The translations under genes and the position numbers were made by a program. A stretch of DNA of 64,000 bases, from contig NZ_QPER01000001.1 in NCBI RefSeq assembly GCF_009455635.1, forward strand, positions 4,402,001 through 4,466,000, written 5' to 3'. This stretch comes from Paraburkholderia agricolaris. GTDB lineage: Bacteria > Pseudomonadota > Gammaproteobacteria > Burkholderiales > Burkholderiaceae. This document shows, piece after piece, positions 41,391 to 52,435 of this stretch. The notes beneath the pieces are model-generated. The model had not been told where the DNA came from. It saw only the letters and a program-made list of their open reading frames with translations, and searched no databases. Position 1 is the stretch's first letter. Each line of letters opens with the position of its first letter.

Positions 41391-43613
41391 TTACCGAGTC
41401 GAATCTTGTGAGCGTGCGGACGGCGCGCCGGCATTGCCGGGTTTGTCGGGGGCGCCGGCGGCGTCGGATGCTTCAACGAGTTTGGTGCCCAACGCGGCGC
41501 CGACGGCGTCGCGCGTCTGGACGAACTCCTTTTCGAAATCGAGCGTTTTGCGCGCGCTCGACATCGCCATCACGACATTCGTGCCGTGATCGGTATCTTT
41601 GAGCCAGAACCAGAGACGCCGTTCGCGGACGTAGAACATCGAAAAGATGCCCAACACGAGGAGCAGGCTGCCAAGATACACGACTTTTTTGCCCGGCGCG
41701 CGCGTCAACTGAAATACCGAAGCTTGCACCTGCTTGAATGAGTCAAGCTGTAAATAGACCGGCGATCCATACAAAAAGCTGTCGGATATCGCGTTGATCG
41801 AGCTCTGGATGAAGCGGCTGGCGTCCGCATTGGCCATGGCGTCCGGCTCGCCCAGTTGCTCACGCGACAGTTGCCACAGGTCCCACGTCGCGCCTTCCAG
41901 CATGCGCAGCAGCAGGCCGGCGGCCTTTTCCTGCTCGCCCTTCGGCACCGAATGGTCGATGAACCCGGCGATCGCCTGGAAGCCGCCGACCGTCTGGCCG
42001 TTCGGCATCTTGATGCTGTTGTCCGCCCCAGCAAACAGGGTCAGGACACGTAGCGCGCTCTCTTCCAGATGCTGTTGCAGTTCGGTATTCGAACCCGGTA
42101 CGGAACGCAGTGCGAAACGGTGAGCGGCAGCGGCGCGCATGGCCGGATTTTCGAGCGTGGCGCGCAGGTTCATCCATTCCTTGACGGTACCGCCGGTGTC
42201 GGCGGGAATGCGCAGGTAGCGGAATGGGTCGTCCGGATTCAGGCGCATGCCGGCGAGGAACATCTTTTCGCCCGCAACGTCCACCGGCAGCATGTAGTTG
42301 TTGTACTCGCGCGCCTGGCCGTCCTTGTCACGCACCTTGTACTGCACCGACGGGCCGACGTTATGCAGATCGAGTGGCTTCGAGGTCTTGGCGCCGGAGC
42401 CGAGGCGTTCGTCGAACGCCTCCTTCAGCGTGCGATGCGCGGCAACCCCACGGGCGTCGGTCTGGCCGCTGCCGTTCGACACGTTTTCGACGTTGATTGC
42501 ACGGAAATCGGTAAATTCGACGGTCTGCCCGTCGGCCAGCGGCGTGGCCGCGCTCAACGGCGCATTGCCGCCGATCGTGCCGCCGAAGGGCGCGGTTTTC
42601 GCGCTCGCGCCGGACATCGGGTACGCGGTCATCTGCATTTGCGAGCCGCCGTCCTGGAAGCTCGACTGGTAAATCGACACGCCGTCGTAAGTGAACGGCT
42701 TGTTCACCTCGACACGCGCCGGCACGCGCGCGCCCGTCTTGTGGTCGACCACGACAATGTCGCTCGCGAACAGCTTCGGCATGCCGGTGGAGTAATAATC
42801 GACGATGAACTTGTTCAGCTCGATCGAAAACGGCAGGTCCTGGATCAGCGAGCCGTTCGGCTGGTTCAGAATCGCCGTCGACACATGCTGCCCCTCCGGC
42901 ACCCATGCGTAGCCGCGGAACGTCGGGTTCGATTGCGACAGGCGGTGTTCCGGCGGAATATCGTTGATCACCGTGTTGGCGCTGATCGGCGATTTATTGA
43001 ACAGCCACATTTGCAGCTTGATCGGCAAATTGCTGTCGAGCAGGCCGCCCAGACAGATCACCACGATCGCGATATGCGCGGAGATGTAACCGAACTTGGT
43101 CAGCGCGCCGCGCTTGGCCGCGATCAGCGTGGCACCGTCCGATTCACGCGTGACGAACTTGTAGCCGAGTTTCGCCGAGAGTTTGGCGAGCACCGCGGCG
43201 GTCTGCGCGCGCGAGCCGTGCACCGCGAACTCGCCCTTGTGATGGAACGCGCGCAGGCTGCCTTCGCGGACCTTGTCCTTCCAGCTCTTCGCGTCTGCGA
43301 CCATCTTTGGCGCATTGCGGATCACGCACAGCGACACCGATACCATCAGGAAACCGAGAATCAGCATGAACCACCACGAGCTGTACACCGTGTACAGGCT
43401 CAGCGAGCGGAAGATGTCCGCCCAGAACGGGCCGAACTGATTAACGTAGTTGGGATAGGGATCGTCCTGCGTGAGGACGGTACCAATGATGCTGGCGATC
43501 GACAGAATCACAAGCAGCGCAATCGCGAAACGCATCGAACTCAAGACCTCGATGATGCTGCGCGCGATGCGATTGCCCGACTTCGACTGCAAACCCGACG
43601 TGGTGACGCTCAT
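41391..43613 (-). CDS. resB: Cytochrome c biogenesis protein ResB (Ccs1)
   Basis: A 740-aa protein. N-terminal TMs (MRFAIALLVILSIASIIGTV; WWFMLILGFLMVSVSL) precede a large periplasmic region and a C-terminal TM (VVYLGSLLLVLGIFSMFYV). The conserved ISAHIAIVVICLGGLLDS segment carries a heme-ligand His. It partners CcsB in system II; the adjacent diheme cytochrome c4 is an obvious client. Confidence 0.95.
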   Translation of the reverse strand: MSVTTSGLQSKSGNRIARSIIEVLSSMRFAIALLVILSIASIIGTVLTQDDPYPNYVNQFGPFWADIFRSLSLYTVYSSWWFMLILGFLMVSVSLCVIRNAPKMVADAKSWKDKVREGSLRAFHHKGEFAVHGSRAQTAAVLAKLSAKLGYKFVTRESDGATLIAAKRGALTKFGYISAHIAIVVICLGGLLDSNLPIKLQMWLFNKSPISANTVINDIPPEHRLSQSNPTFRGYAWVPEGQHVSTAILNQPNGSLIQDLPFSIELNKFIVDYYSTGMPKLFASDIVVVDHKTGARVPARVEVNKPFTYDGVSIYQSSFQDGGSQMQMTAYPMSGASAKTAPFGGTIGGNAPLSAATPLADGQTVEFTDFRAINVENVSNGSGQTDARGVAAHRTLKEAFDERLGSGAKTSKPLDLHNVGPSVQYKVRDKDGQAREYNNYMLPVDVAGEKMFLAGMRLNPDDPFRYLRIPADTGGTVKEWMNLRATLENPAMRAAAAHRFALRSVPGSNTELQQHLEESALRVLTLFAGADNSIKMPNGQTVGGFQAIAGFIDHSVPKGEQEKAAGLLLRMLEGATWDLWQLSREQLGEPDAMANADASRFIQSSINAISDSFLYGSPVYLQLDSFKQVQASVFQLTRAPGKKVVYLGSLLLVLGIFSMFYVRERRLWFWLKDTDHGTNVVMAMSSARKTLDFEKEFVQTRDAVGAALGTKLVEASDAAGAPDKPGNAGAPSARSQDSTR

Positions 43614-43633
43614 TCATACTCCGACTGAACAGC

Positions 43634-43680
43634 AAAAAAGGGTGAAGGGCTGTCGTAGACACGACGCCCTCACCCTTTTC
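43634..43680 (-). terminator. Intrinsic terminator after cytochrome c4
   Basis: On the minus strand AAAAGGGTGAGGGC pairs with GCCCTTCACCCTTTT and continues into further T. It lies between the cytochrome c4 gene and resB and separates the two transcripts. Confidence 0.88.
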
Positions 43681-43729
43681 TTGTTTTGTACCAGCCTCGC
43701 CGGGCTGGTTGCACTTGCGTGCGGACTTC

Positions 43730-44383
43730 CTAGTGCAAGCCCGCGATGTAATCGGCTACAGCCTTGATCTCGCTGTCCGACAGACGCGACGCGACTGCAT
43801 GCATCGCCTCATTGTTGTTACGTGCGCCCGGGCCTTGAGTGAACGCCATCAACTGCGCCACCGTGTATTCGGCCCATTGCCCCGAGAGCCGCGGATACTG
43901 CGACGGAATCCCCTGACCGGTCGGCCCGTGGCAGCTCGCGCACGCCGGCACGCCCTTATCCGCTATGCCACCGCGATAAATCTTCTGACCGAGCGGAACG
44001 GTATCTTTGTTATGCGCGTAACCTGGCTTCGGGGTCTGCGTCGAAAAATAGGCAGCCACGTTGACCATGTCCTGATCGGACAGCGCCGCAGCCATGCCCG
44101 CCATGATCGCATTGTTGCGCGCGGGTTGCTTGGCGCCCGGCTGCGTCTTGAAATCCATCAACTGCTTGACGAGATACTCGGGATGTTGGCCCGCCAGCTT
44201 GGGATAGGCACCGCCAGCACTGTTGCCGTCTGCTCCGTGGCATGACGCGCAAACCTGCATTGCGATTGCCTGCCCCCGATTGACGTCCGGCTTTGCCGGA
44301 TCTGCTGCTCGTGCCTGAATTGCCAAACCTGAAAGACCCGCTGCTACTTGAAGCACCATCAGACTCTTGCACAGTCGATTCAT
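43730..44383 (-). CDS. Diheme cytochrome c4
   Basis: A 217-aa protein starting MNRLCKSLMVLQ. The Sec signal ends near ARAADP. Two class I heme domains each have CASCHG (CASCHGADG and CASCHGPTG), with axial Met in the MAGMAAALSD and NNEAMHAVASRLSD regions. It shuttles electrons in the periplasm between the quinol chain and terminal oxidases. It lies upstream of the cytochrome maturation genes but is separated from them by a terminator. Confidence 0.95.
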   Translation of the reverse strand: MNRLCKSLMVLQVAAGLSGLAIQARAADPAKPDVNRGQAIAMQVCASCHGADGNSAGGAYPKLAGQHPEYLVKQLMDFKTQPGAKQPARNNAIMAGMAAALSDQDMVNVAAYFSTQTPKPGYAHNKDTVPLGQKIYRGGIADKGVPACASCHGPTGQGIPSQYPRLSGQWAEYTVAQLMAFTQGPGARNNNEAMHAVASRLSDSEIKAVADYIAGLH

Positions 44384-44506
44384 TCGCACACCCTGTCTCG
44401 TCTTGTGGGATTTTAGAGGTTTTGCAAGATACGACAGCGACTGAGTGACCGCTAAGAGCCGCCAAGGCACGCTGGCTGGCCCCCTCAGGTTTTCAGTAAA
44501 CCATCG

Positions 44507-44518
44507 TATTGTACAATA
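44507..44518. promoter_or_regulatory. Palindromic promoter-like element between cytochrome c4 and engB
   Basis: TATTGTACAATA is a perfect 12-bp palindrome containing a -10-like TACAAT on both strands. TTTTCA lies 16 bases upstream for the rightward direction. It sits between divergent genes and may be a shared promoter core. Confidence 0.35.
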
Positions 44519-44599
44519 ACTCGCTAATCGCTAAGACGCCAGTCGGGCTTGACCCGTCCCCACTCCGGGTTCCCCGGCGTCTCGAATCCTGGCCTGATC

Positions 44600-45253
44600 A
44601 TGTCCTTCCTGCTCCACCAATCCCGCTTTTTCACGACCGTCAATCACTTACGTGATCTGCCGGCCACCGCGCAGCCCGAGATCTGCTTTGCGGGACGCTC
44701 AAATGCGGGCAAGTCCACGGCCATCAATATTTTGTGCAACCAGAAGCGCCTCGCGTTCGCCAGTAAGACGCCTGGGCGCACCCAGCACATCAATTATTTC
44801 TCGGTGGGCAAGGCGGACGAGCCGACCGCACACCTGGTCGACCTGCCGGGCTACGGTTACGCGGAAGTGCCGGGCGCGGCCAAAGCTCACTGGGAGGCGC
44901 TGCTCTCCACCTACCTGCAATCGCGCTCGCAACTGCGCGGCATGATCCTGATGATGGATTCGCGCCGACCTCTGACGGATCTGGACCGGCGCATGATCGA
45001 GTGGTTCGCGCCGACCGGCAAGCCGATCCACACGCTGCTGACCAAGTGCGACAAATTGACGCGCCAGGAGAGCGTGAACGCTTTGCGCGCGACGCAGAAA
45101 GGTTTGGCTGAATATCGTGCCGCCGGCTACCAGGGCGAATTGACCGCGCAGCTTTTCTCGGCGCTCAAGCGCATCGGCATCGACGAAGCGCACGAACTGA
45201 TTGAAAGCTGGCTGATCCCCAACGCAAAAGGCGAAGCGGACGCCCCGCAGTGA
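44600..45253 (+). CDS. engB: Ribosome biogenesis GTPase EngB (YihA/YsxC)
   Basis: A 217-aa GTPase starting [15 protein letters not shown]1 is GRSNAGKS, G3 [11 protein letters not shown]4 TKCDKL, with the switch region [12 protein letters not shown]. It assists late assembly of the 50S subunit. In-frame codons upstream to 44549 were not used because the family begins near this Met. Confidence 0.95.
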   Translation: MSFLLHQSRFFTTVNHLRDLPATAQPEICFAGRSNAGKSTAINILCNQKRLAFASKTPGRTQHINYFSVGKADEPTAHLVDLPGYGYAEVPGAAKAHWEALLSTYLQSRSQLRGMILMMDSRRPLTDLDRRMIEWFAPTGKPIHTLLTKCDKLTRQESVNALRATQKGLAEYRAAGYQGELTAQLFSALKRIGIDEAHELIESWLIPNAKGEADAPQ

Positions 45254-45301
45254 CCGCCCAGCCTGTCCCGGCCCACGAAAACACGCTCTTTCGGCCGCCC
45301 A

Positions 45302-45330
45302 TAAAAAAACCCGCCGCTTTAACGGCGGGT
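45302..45330 (-). terminator. Leftward-facing terminator between engB and hemB
   Basis: ACCCGCCG and CGGCGGGT form a stem with a 6-base loop. The seven-A run is on the left flank, so the T-tract exists only for leftward transcripts, although both neighbours are rightward genes. For engB the hairpin lacks a T-run and would be a weak terminator. Confidence 0.7.
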
Positions 45331-45419
45331 CAAACAGCCTAATCGAAAAAACGACAGGCACCCGCTCAGGGAGGAGAAGCGGGGAGGTCAGCGCAGGGCG
45401 CCTTGCTCGATCGGTATGA

Positions 45420-46502
<1,083 letters not shown>

Positions 46503-46552
46503 CCTGATTCGATGACACGCCGCTCTGGCGGGCGGCGCTAGTCTGAACGCTT

Positions 46553-46598
46553 AAAAAGAAACGGAGGCGGACTTTTCAGTCCAGCCTCCGTTTCTTTA
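46553..46598. terminator. Bidirectional terminator between hemB and dsbD
   Basis: AAAGAAACGGAGGC pairs with GCCTCCGTTTCTTT around an irregular loop, placed between convergent stop codons. Confidence 0.85.
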
Positions 46599-46631
46599 TG
46601 CGGACCCGCGCGGTTGAACCGCGCCGCGACG

Positions 46632-48506
46632 CTAGGTGCCGGACGCAGTCACGCGATCGAGACTGCGCAAGAACTTGTCTGCGGACTCGTATCCGACAAC
46701 GCGCAACACTTCCTTGCCACCTTGATCGAAGAAGATGATGCCCGGCGGCCCGAAAAGACTGAAACGCTTGAGCAGCATCTGATCGTCGGTGTTATTCGCG
46801 GTGACGTCGGCGCGCAGCAGATTCATCTGCTTCAACTTCGCCTGGACACGCGGATCGCTAAACGTGAACTTCTCCATCTCTTTGCAGCTCACGCACCAGT
46901 CTGCGTAAAAATCGAGCATAGCGGGCTGCGCAGCCGTTTTGACGGCCTCGTCGAGCTCGGCTGAGGAACGAACCGGAGCGAACGTCAGATCGCTCTGTGA
47001 GCCCGCATTCGGGGCACCGGACACGCCTGCTGCGTTAGCTTCCCCGCCACCGCGCGCGGCCAGCACGGCCAGCGGACGCAACGGATCGGATGAACCTGCC
47101 GCGAGGCCAACCAGCAACACCGCCGCCCAGATTGCCAGCGCCGCGCCGATACCCCGGCCGAGCCGGCGCCAGACGGAAGCCCCCGCTACGGGTGCCGAGA
47201 AAAGACCAAGTCCGGCTGCGGCGATCAGCAACCACAGCGCGCTCAACAGCATCGTCGCAGTCGCGCCGAGCACCGGCCAGACAATCCACAGAGCCGCGGC
47301 AAGCAGCACCACACCGAAAAACACCTTGACCCCGTTCATCCATGCGCCGGCGCGCGGCAGCAACGTACCGGCGCCGAGACCGATGATCAGAAGGGGCACG
47401 CCGAGCCCAAGTCCCATCGAGAACAACGCCGCACCGCCGAGCAAAGCGTCGCCCGTATGCGCGATGAAGGCCAGTACCGCAAATAGCGGCGCGGTCATGC
47501 AGGCGCCAACCACTAACGCGGACAGCGCGCCCATTACGGCCACCGCTGCAAACTTGCCGCCAGAACGCCCGCTCGATGCGCGCGAGACACCGTCTTGCCA
47601 GCGCTGCGGCAAGGCGATGTCGAAGCCCGCGATCAGGGTCAGCGCGAAGACTGTCAGCAATACGCCGAACGTGCCGAGTACCCAGGGGTTCTGCAGCCAG
47701 GCGCCGAGGCTCTGCCCAACCAGCGCTGCAGCAATGCCGAGCGCCGTATACACGAGCGCCATGCCGATCACATACGCCAGCGACAACGCAAAACCGCGAG
47801 CCCGCGTCACTCGTGCGCCTTCGCCGATGATGATCGCGGACAGGATCGGAATCATCGGATACGAGCATGGCAGCAAACTAAGCACGACGCCGGCCACAAA
47901 ATAGAGCCCGATGATCGCGAAGAAGCCGCCGCCTTGCAGTAGCGATTGCGCATAGTCAGCGCTGGTGACGCGCTCATACCATGGCGCGCCGGCTGCTGCG
48001 GATTGCTGCGGGGAGGCTGCCGCGGCGGCGCTACCGGCCGGCTGCAACGCCTCGCCGCTCACGTGATACACACGCTCCATCGGCGGATAGCAGATACCGG
48101 CATCGGCGCAGCCTTGCGACGTGACAGCGAGATCGAACGGCCCTGCCGCCTGTTTCACCGGGATACGGATCGTCAGTTCATTTCGATAGGTTTCGACGTT
48201 CTTGTTGAAGGTCTGATCGAACTTGACGTGGCCAGCCGGCAATTGCGGTTCGCCGATCGTCGCCGCGCCATTGCGGGTCGCGAAGGCGAAGCGCTCGCGG
48301 TACATGTAGTAACCGTCCGCAATCTTGTAGGTGACGTCGACTTCACCGGGTTTCTCGGTCGCGCTGAACTTGAAGGCGACGGCGGGATCGAGGAAATCAT
48401 CTGCGGCGTGGGCAAGCGTGCCGAACTGCGTGAATATCAGACAGCCAAGCAGAACAAGGAACGTGCGCAGCGCATTGCGCGCAACTCGGGTGGAACCGTT
48501 AAACAT
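46632..48506 (-). CDS. dsbD: Thiol:disulfide interchange protein DsbD
   Basis: A 624-aa protein starting MFNGSTRVARN with a signal peptide ending near LAHAAD. The alpha domain has the Cys pair in GCADAGICYPP. The beta membrane domain of about eight TMs has Cys in LLPCSYPMIP and GACMTAP. The gamma thioredoxin domain has WCVSCKEME. It carries reducing power from cytosolic thioredoxin to periplasmic DsbC and to apocytochrome c. Its start lies inside the cutA 3' end (8-base overlap). Confidence 0.95.
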   Translation of the reverse strand: MFNGSTRVARNALRTFLVLLGCLIFTQFGTLAHAADDFLDPAVAFKFSATEKPGEVDVTYKIADGYYMYRERFAFATRNGAATIGEPQLPAGHVKFDQTFNKNVETYRNELTIRIPVKQAAGPFDLAVTSQGCADAGICYPPMERVYHVSGEALQPAGSAAAAASPQQSAAAGAPWYERVTSADYAQSLLQGGGFFAIIGLYFVAGVVLSLLPCSYPMIPILSAIIIGEGARVTRARGFALSLAYVIGMALVYTALGIAAALVGQSLGAWLQNPWVLGTFGVLLTVFALTLIAGFDIALPQRWQDGVSRASSGRSGGKFAAVAVMGALSALVVGACMTAPLFAVLAFIAHTGDALLGGAALFSMGLGLGVPLLIIGLGAGTLLPRAGAWMNGVKVFFGVVLLAAALWIVWPVLGATATMLLSALWLLIAAAGLGLFSAPVAGASVWRRLGRGIGAALAIWAAVLLVGLAAGSSDPLRPLAVLAARGGGEANAAGVSGAPNAGSQSDLTFAPVRSSAELDEAVKTAAQPAMLDFYADWCVSCKEMEKFTFSDPRVQAKLKQMNLLRADVTANNTDDQMLLKRFSLFGPPGIIFFDQGGKEVLRVVGYESADKFLRSLDRVTASGT

Positions 48507-48831
48507 GGAGAGGACGTTGAGTTTCAGCGGTGAGCCACTGGCCGTACGCGGCCGATGCCGTAGCTTGCCACGAGAGGATTTCCGGCGTGTCGTAGGGATG
48601 GTGCGCCTGAATGTACTGCTCGAGTTCCAGCGCGCGTGCGTTGCTCGTCTTGAACAGTAACTGAATCTCCTGCGCCGCTTCGATCGAGCCCTGCCAGTGG
48701 TAACTGGACTGAACCGTCCCCAACTGCGTGACGCACGCGCACAAGCGTGCGGCCAGTACATCCGCGGCGAGCTTCTGAGCAACGGTGGCATCTGGTACCG
48801 TCGTCAGAATCAAGGTTACATTCACGCTCAC
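48499..48831 (-). CDS. cutA: Divalent-cation tolerance protein CutA
   Basis: A 110-aa protein. A GTG start at 48831 was chosen because GGAG lies five bases upstream; the family begins just here (SVNVTLILTTVPD). Conserved AARLCACVTQLG, SSYHWQGSIE and HPYDTPEIL are present. CutA is a small trimeric protein linked to metal tolerance, with uncertain molecular function. It overlaps dsbD, so the two are co-transcribed. Confidence 0.92.
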   Translation of the reverse strand: MSVNVTLILTTVPDATVAQKLAADVLAARLCACVTQLGTVQSSYHWQGSIEAAQEIQLLFKTSNARALELEQYIQAHHPYDTPEILSWQATASAAYGQWLTAETQRPLHV

Positions 48832-48967
48832 AAAGGCTCCGGACAGGCACGATTCAGGTGCCGATATCGTATCACCTAGCCTTGCGATGCCGCAGACGCT
48901 CCTGGCGCAGGCGTGCGGCATTTGGCCGCCGCAATCTACGGCTTGTGATGAAATTCGTCGCCATAAA

Positions 48968-49000
48968 CAAAAAAGCCAGGCTTGGCGCCTGGCTTTTTTC
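48968..49000 (-). terminator. Intrinsic terminator after rplQ
   Basis: AAAAAAGCCAGGC pairs with GCCTGGCTTTTTT around a 5-base loop, 15 bases beyond the rplQ stop. It ends the ribosomal gene region. Confidence 0.93.
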
Positions 49001-49014
49001 GATGCCAAGAAAGC

Positions 49015-49407
49015 TTACTCAGCTTCTTGCACTTCAACTTCTTCGACTTCCGGACGGTCCAGCAATTCGACCAGTGCCATCGGTGCGTTGTCGCCGACGC
49101 GGAAGCCGAACTTCAGGACGCGCAGGTAGCCGCCCGGACGGGTAGCGTAACGCGGGCCGAGGACTTCGAACAGCTTCGTGACCGAGTCACGATCGCGCAG
49201 GCGGTTGAACGCCAGACGACGATTTGCCAGCGACGGCTTCTTGCCGAGCGTGATCAGCGGCTCGACGACTTTACGGAGTTCTTTCGCCTTCGGCAGCGTC
49301 GTCTTGATGACTTCGTGCTCGATCAACGAGTTGGACATATTACGGAGCATTGCCAGACGGTGGCTGCTCGTGCGGTTCAGTTTCCGCAGACCATGACGGT
49401 GACGCAT
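49015..49407 (-). CDS. rplQ: 50S ribosomal protein L17
   Basis: A 130-aa protein with [17 protein letters not shown] at the N-terminus and [19 protein letters not shown] near the end. A short acidic tail (EEVEVQEAE) extends past the E. coli-type core. It is separated from rpoA by 171 bases that contain an intrinsic terminator, so its expression may be partly independent. Confidence 0.97.
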   Translation of the reverse strand: MRHRHGLRKLNRTSSHRLAMLRNMSNSLIEHEVIKTTLPKAKELRKVVEPLITLGKKPSLANRRLAFNRLRDRDSVTKLFEVLGPRYATRPGGYLRVLKFGFRVGDNAPMALVELLDRPEVEEVEVQEAE

Positions 49408-49493
49408 GTTAATTCCTTTGATTCAAAGTTTTGGTCCAGCTCTTCTATCGCGCTCGACGAACCGGAGGTTTGCGAGTGCACGGGCCGGTAGTG

Positions 49494-49535
49494 AAAAAAG
49501 ACAAGACGCGGATTTTAAAGGAAAATCCGCGTCTT
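49494..49535 (-). terminator. Intrinsic terminator between rpoA and rplQ
   Basis: Read leftward, AAGACGCGGATTTT pairs perfectly (14 bp) with AAAATCCGCGTCTT around a 4-base loop and is followed by GTC and six T. It would end or attenuate the alpha-operon transcript before rplQ. Confidence 0.85.
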
Positions 49536-49578
49536 TGCCAGTGCAGCGACGGGTTCTATCCCGGGATGACTTCTCGAC

Positions 49579-50556
49579 TTACTTGTCCAAACCTGCCGGC
49601 GGCCAGTTTTCGAGTTTCATGCCCAGCGTCAAACCACGCGACGCGAGTACTTCCTTGATTTCGTTCAACGACTTGCGACCCAGATTCGGGGTCTTGAGCA
49701 ACTCGTTTTCCGTGCGCTGGATCAGATCGCCGATGTAGTAAATGTTCTCGGCCTTCAGGCAGTTCGCGGAACGAACCGTCAGTTCGAGATCATCAACCGG
49801 ACGCAGCAGGATCGGATCGATCTGCGGTGCACGCGACGGCGCTTCAGCCGTTGCTTCGGTACCTTCCAGTGCAGCGAACACCGACAGTTGATCAACCAGA
49901 ATACGCGCCGATTGACGGATCGCTTCTTCCGGTGAGATCACGCCGTTGGTCTCGATGTTCATCACGAGCTTGTCGAGGTCGGTACGCTGTTCGACGCGAG
50001 CGCTTTCAACGGCGTAGCTCACGCGGCGAACCGGCGAGAACGACGCGTCCAGCACGATACGGCCGATGATCTTGGCCGATTCTTCGCCGTAACGACGCAC
50101 ATTGCCCGGCACATAACCACGGCCTTTTTCGACCTTGATCTGCACGTCGAGCTTGCCGCCCTTCGACAGATGAGCAATCACGTGATCCGGATTGATCACT
50201 TCGCAATCGTGCGCGAGTTCGATGTCGCCGGCGGTGACAACACCTTCGCCTTCCTTGCGCAGCGTAACCGTCACTTCGTCACGGTTATGCAGCTTGAACA
50301 CCACGCCCTTCAGGTTCAACAACAGGTTGACCACATCCTCTTGCACACCGTCGAGCGTCGAATACTCATGTACGACGCCTGCGATCGTCACTTCGGTAGG
50401 CGCGTAACCCACCATCGACGACAACAGCACGCGCCGAAGCGCGTTACCCAAGGTGTGGCCATAACCGCGTTCAAACGGTTCCATGACCACTTTCGCGTGG
50501 CTCTCACCAAGCGATTCAACTGCGATGATCTTGGGCTTCAACAAACTGGTTTGCAT
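49579..50556 (-). CDS. rpoA: RNA polymerase alpha subunit
   Basis: A 325-aa protein. The N-terminal dimerisation and assembly domain (about residues 1-235) begins [19 protein letters not shown] and has [17 protein letters not shown]. The C-terminal DNA- and activator-binding domain (about 250-325) has [20 protein letters not shown] and [16 protein letters not shown]. It lies 124 bases after rpsD. Confidence 0.98.
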   Translation of the reverse strand: MQTSLLKPKIIAVESLGESHAKVVMEPFERGYGHTLGNALRRVLLSSMVGYAPTEVTIAGVVHEYSTLDGVQEDVVNLLLNLKGVVFKLHNRDEVTVTLRKEGEGVVTAGDIELAHDCEVINPDHVIAHLSKGGKLDVQIKVEKGRGYVPGNVRRYGEESAKIIGRIVLDASFSPVRRVSYAVESARVEQRTDLDKLVMNIETNGVISPEEAIRQSARILVDQLSVFAALEGTEATAEAPSRAPQIDPILLRPVDDLELTVRSANCLKAENIYYIGDLIQRTENELLKTPNLGRKSLNEIKEVLASRGLTLGMKLENWPPAGLDK

Positions 50557-50680
50557 AGGTTTTCCTTTTCAATACCCTCGGCTCGTTACACCGATAAGGC
50601 TGACCGGTAACAACCTGAAAATAAACAGCCGAGACGCCCCCTTGCGCATCGCAATCGGGGTGCCCCGGCCGTTAATCCGA

Positions 50681-51304
50681 TTACCGCGAATACAATTCGA
50701 CGATCAGGCTTTCGTTGATATCGCCAGCGATGTCGCTGCGTTCCGGCTTCGACTTGAACGTGCCTTCGAATTTCTTCGAATCGACAGCGACCCAGCTCGG
50801 CAGACCGCCTTGCTCAGCCAACGACAGCGCTTCGAGAATACGCGCCTGCTTCTTCTTTTGTTCGCGCACTGCGACGACGTCGCCTGCCTTCACTTGCATC
50901 GACGGGATGTTCGACACAACGCCATTCACCGTGATCGCCTTGTGGCTCACGAGTTGACGTGCTTCAGCGCGCGTCGAACCGAAGCCCATGCGATACACGA
51001 CGTTGTCGAGACGCGATTCGAGCAATTGCAGCAGGTTTTCACCCGTGTTGCCCTTCAGGCGGTCGGCTTCAGCGAAGTAACGGCGGAACTGGCGCTCGAG
51101 AACACCATAGATGCGCTTCACTTTTTGCTTTTCGCGCAGCTGCGTACCGTAGTCGGACGTACGTGCACCCGACGTGCGGCCATGTTGGCCAGGCTTGCTG
51201 TCAAGCTTGCACTTGTCAGCGAGCGAACGACGGGCGCTCTTCAGGAAGAGGTCAGTGCCTTCACGGCGGGACAGCTTGGCCTTAGGGCCGATATAACGTG
51301 CCAC
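50681..51304 (-). CDS. rpsD: 30S ribosomal protein S4
   Basis: A 207-aa protein with a GTG start (GTGGCACGTTAT); AAGGA is 8 bases upstream. [16 protein letters not shown] and the S4 RNA-binding domain [22 protein letters not shown] are present. No zinc-binding Cys cluster occurs at the N-terminus. In enterobacteria S4 represses its operon; a 154-base leader precedes this gene. Confidence 0.97.
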   Translation of the reverse strand: MARYIGPKAKLSRREGTDLFLKSARRSLADKCKLDSKPGQHGRTSGARTSDYGTQLREKQKVKRIYGVLERQFRRYFAEADRLKGNTGENLLQLLESRLDNVVYRMGFGSTRAEARQLVSHKAITVNGVVSNIPSMQVKAGDVVAVREQKKKQARILEALSLAEQGGLPSWVAVDSKKFEGTFKSKPERSDIAGDINESLIVELYSR

Positions 51305-51458
51305 GTTGATTCCTTCTGTGATTAATCACACAAACTTGCGTTCGCGCTAGTCCGAACCCTTTGGGCCGAACGGTGGGCTTAGTCAATTCAATAACGCAAG
51401 CAGCCCGTCGTCGCCGGCACATAACCCGGCGGCAACAGGCGCTAGCGAAACAAGCGTC

Positions 51459-51863
51459 TTAGATACGACGACGCTTCGGCGGACGGCAGCCGTTGTGCGG
51501 TACCGGCGTCACGTCGGAGATCGCGGTGATCTTGATGCCAAGACCATGCAACGCGCGCACCGCGGACTCACGGCCAGGGCCTGGGCCCTTGATCCGCACT
51601 TCGAGGTTCTTCACGCCGTATTCCATCGCCACGCGGCCGGCCGATTCGGCTGCCACCTGAGCTGCAAACGGGGTCGATTTACGCGAACCCTTGAAGCCCT
51701 GACCACCCGACGTTGCCCAGGCAAGTGCATTGCCTTGACGATCGGTGATCGTGATGATGGTGTTGTTGAACGACGCGTGAACGTGAACCACGCCCTCGGC
51801 GACGTTCTTCTTGACCTTCTTGCGAACGCGTTGCGCCGCGGAGTTGTTCGAAGCCTTAGCCAT
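51459..51863 (-). CDS. rpsK: 30S ribosomal protein S11
   Basis: A 134-aa protein with [37 protein letters not shown] and the C-terminal [18 protein letters not shown] that is near-invariant. It helps form the mRNA exit platform. It lies 28 bases downstream of rpsM. Confidence 0.98.
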   Translation of the reverse strand: MAKASNNSAAQRVRKKVKKNVAEGVVHVHASFNNTIITITDRQGNALAWATSGGQGFKGSRKSTPFAAQVAAESAGRVAMEYGVKNLEVRIKGPGPGRESAVRALHGLGIKITAISDVTPVPHNGCRPPKRRRI

Positions 51864-51891
51864 TACGTTTTCCTGTAACTGTCAGTTCCGC

Positions 51892-52257
51892 TTACTTCTT
51901 CAGCGATTGCGCTGCACGACGCGGACCCTTGCGCGTACGGGCATTCGTACGCGTGCGTTGGCCACGCAGGGGCAAGCCCTTACGATGACGCACGCCACGG
52001 TAGCAGCCGAGATCCATCAGGCGCTTAATGTTCATCGTCGTTTCACGGCGCAGATCGCCTTCAACGATGAACTTGCCGACTTCTTCACGCAGCTTTTCGA
52101 GGTCTGCGTCGTTCAGGTCTTTGACCTTCTTCGAAAATGCCACACCAGCAGCGACGCAGATGTCGCGCGAGCGCGTGCGGCCGACACCGTAAATAGCCGT
52201 CAGGCCGATTTCGGTATGCTGGTGATTCGGGATGTTAACCCCTGCGATACGAGCCAT
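51892..52257 (-). CDS. rpsM: 30S ribosomal protein S13
   Basis: A 121-aa protein with [31 protein letters not shown], and the basic tail [16 protein letters not shown] that contacts the P-site tRNA. It is the first gene of the alpha-operon order rpsM-rpsK-rpsD-rpoA-rplQ, 41 bases after rpmJ. Confidence 0.98.
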   Translation of the reverse strand: MARIAGVNIPNHQHTEIGLTAIYGVGRTRSRDICVAAGVAFSKKVKDLNDADLEKLREEVGKFIVEGDLRRETTMNIKRLMDLGCYRGVRHRKGLPLRGQRTRTNARTRKGPRRAAQSLKK

Positions 52258-52298
52258 TGTTTTTCCTCAAACAAAAAGCGCAGCAAAAAGCGCGGCGT

Positions 52299-52415
52299 TC
52301 AGCCTTGACGCTGTTTGTGGCGCGGATCAGAGCTGCAAATCACGCGCACAACGCCTTTGCGCTTAATGATCTTGCAATTGCGGCAAATGCGCTTAACCGA
52401 TGCCATCACTTTCAT
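52299..52415 (-). CDS. rpmJ: 50S ribosomal protein L36
   Basis: A 38-aa protein starting [15 protein letters not shown] and ending RHKQRQG, too short for routine length cut-offs. Zn ligands C11, C14, C27 and H33 are present, so this is the zinc-binding form. The ATG at 52415 gives the standard 38 residues; ATG at 52406 is an internal Met. It lies between rpsM and infA. Confidence 0.97.
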
Positions 52416-52435
52416 GATATTACCCTTTTTTCAAA

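Noticed and set aside
42069..43628. 519-codon plus-strand frame opposite resB
   Set aside because: It is antisense to resB, with composition typical of a shadow frame and no recognisable motif.
48507..48791. Upstream extension of dsbD across cutA
   Set aside because: It is a shadow frame of cutA; the signal peptide of DsbD follows directly from the Met at 48506.
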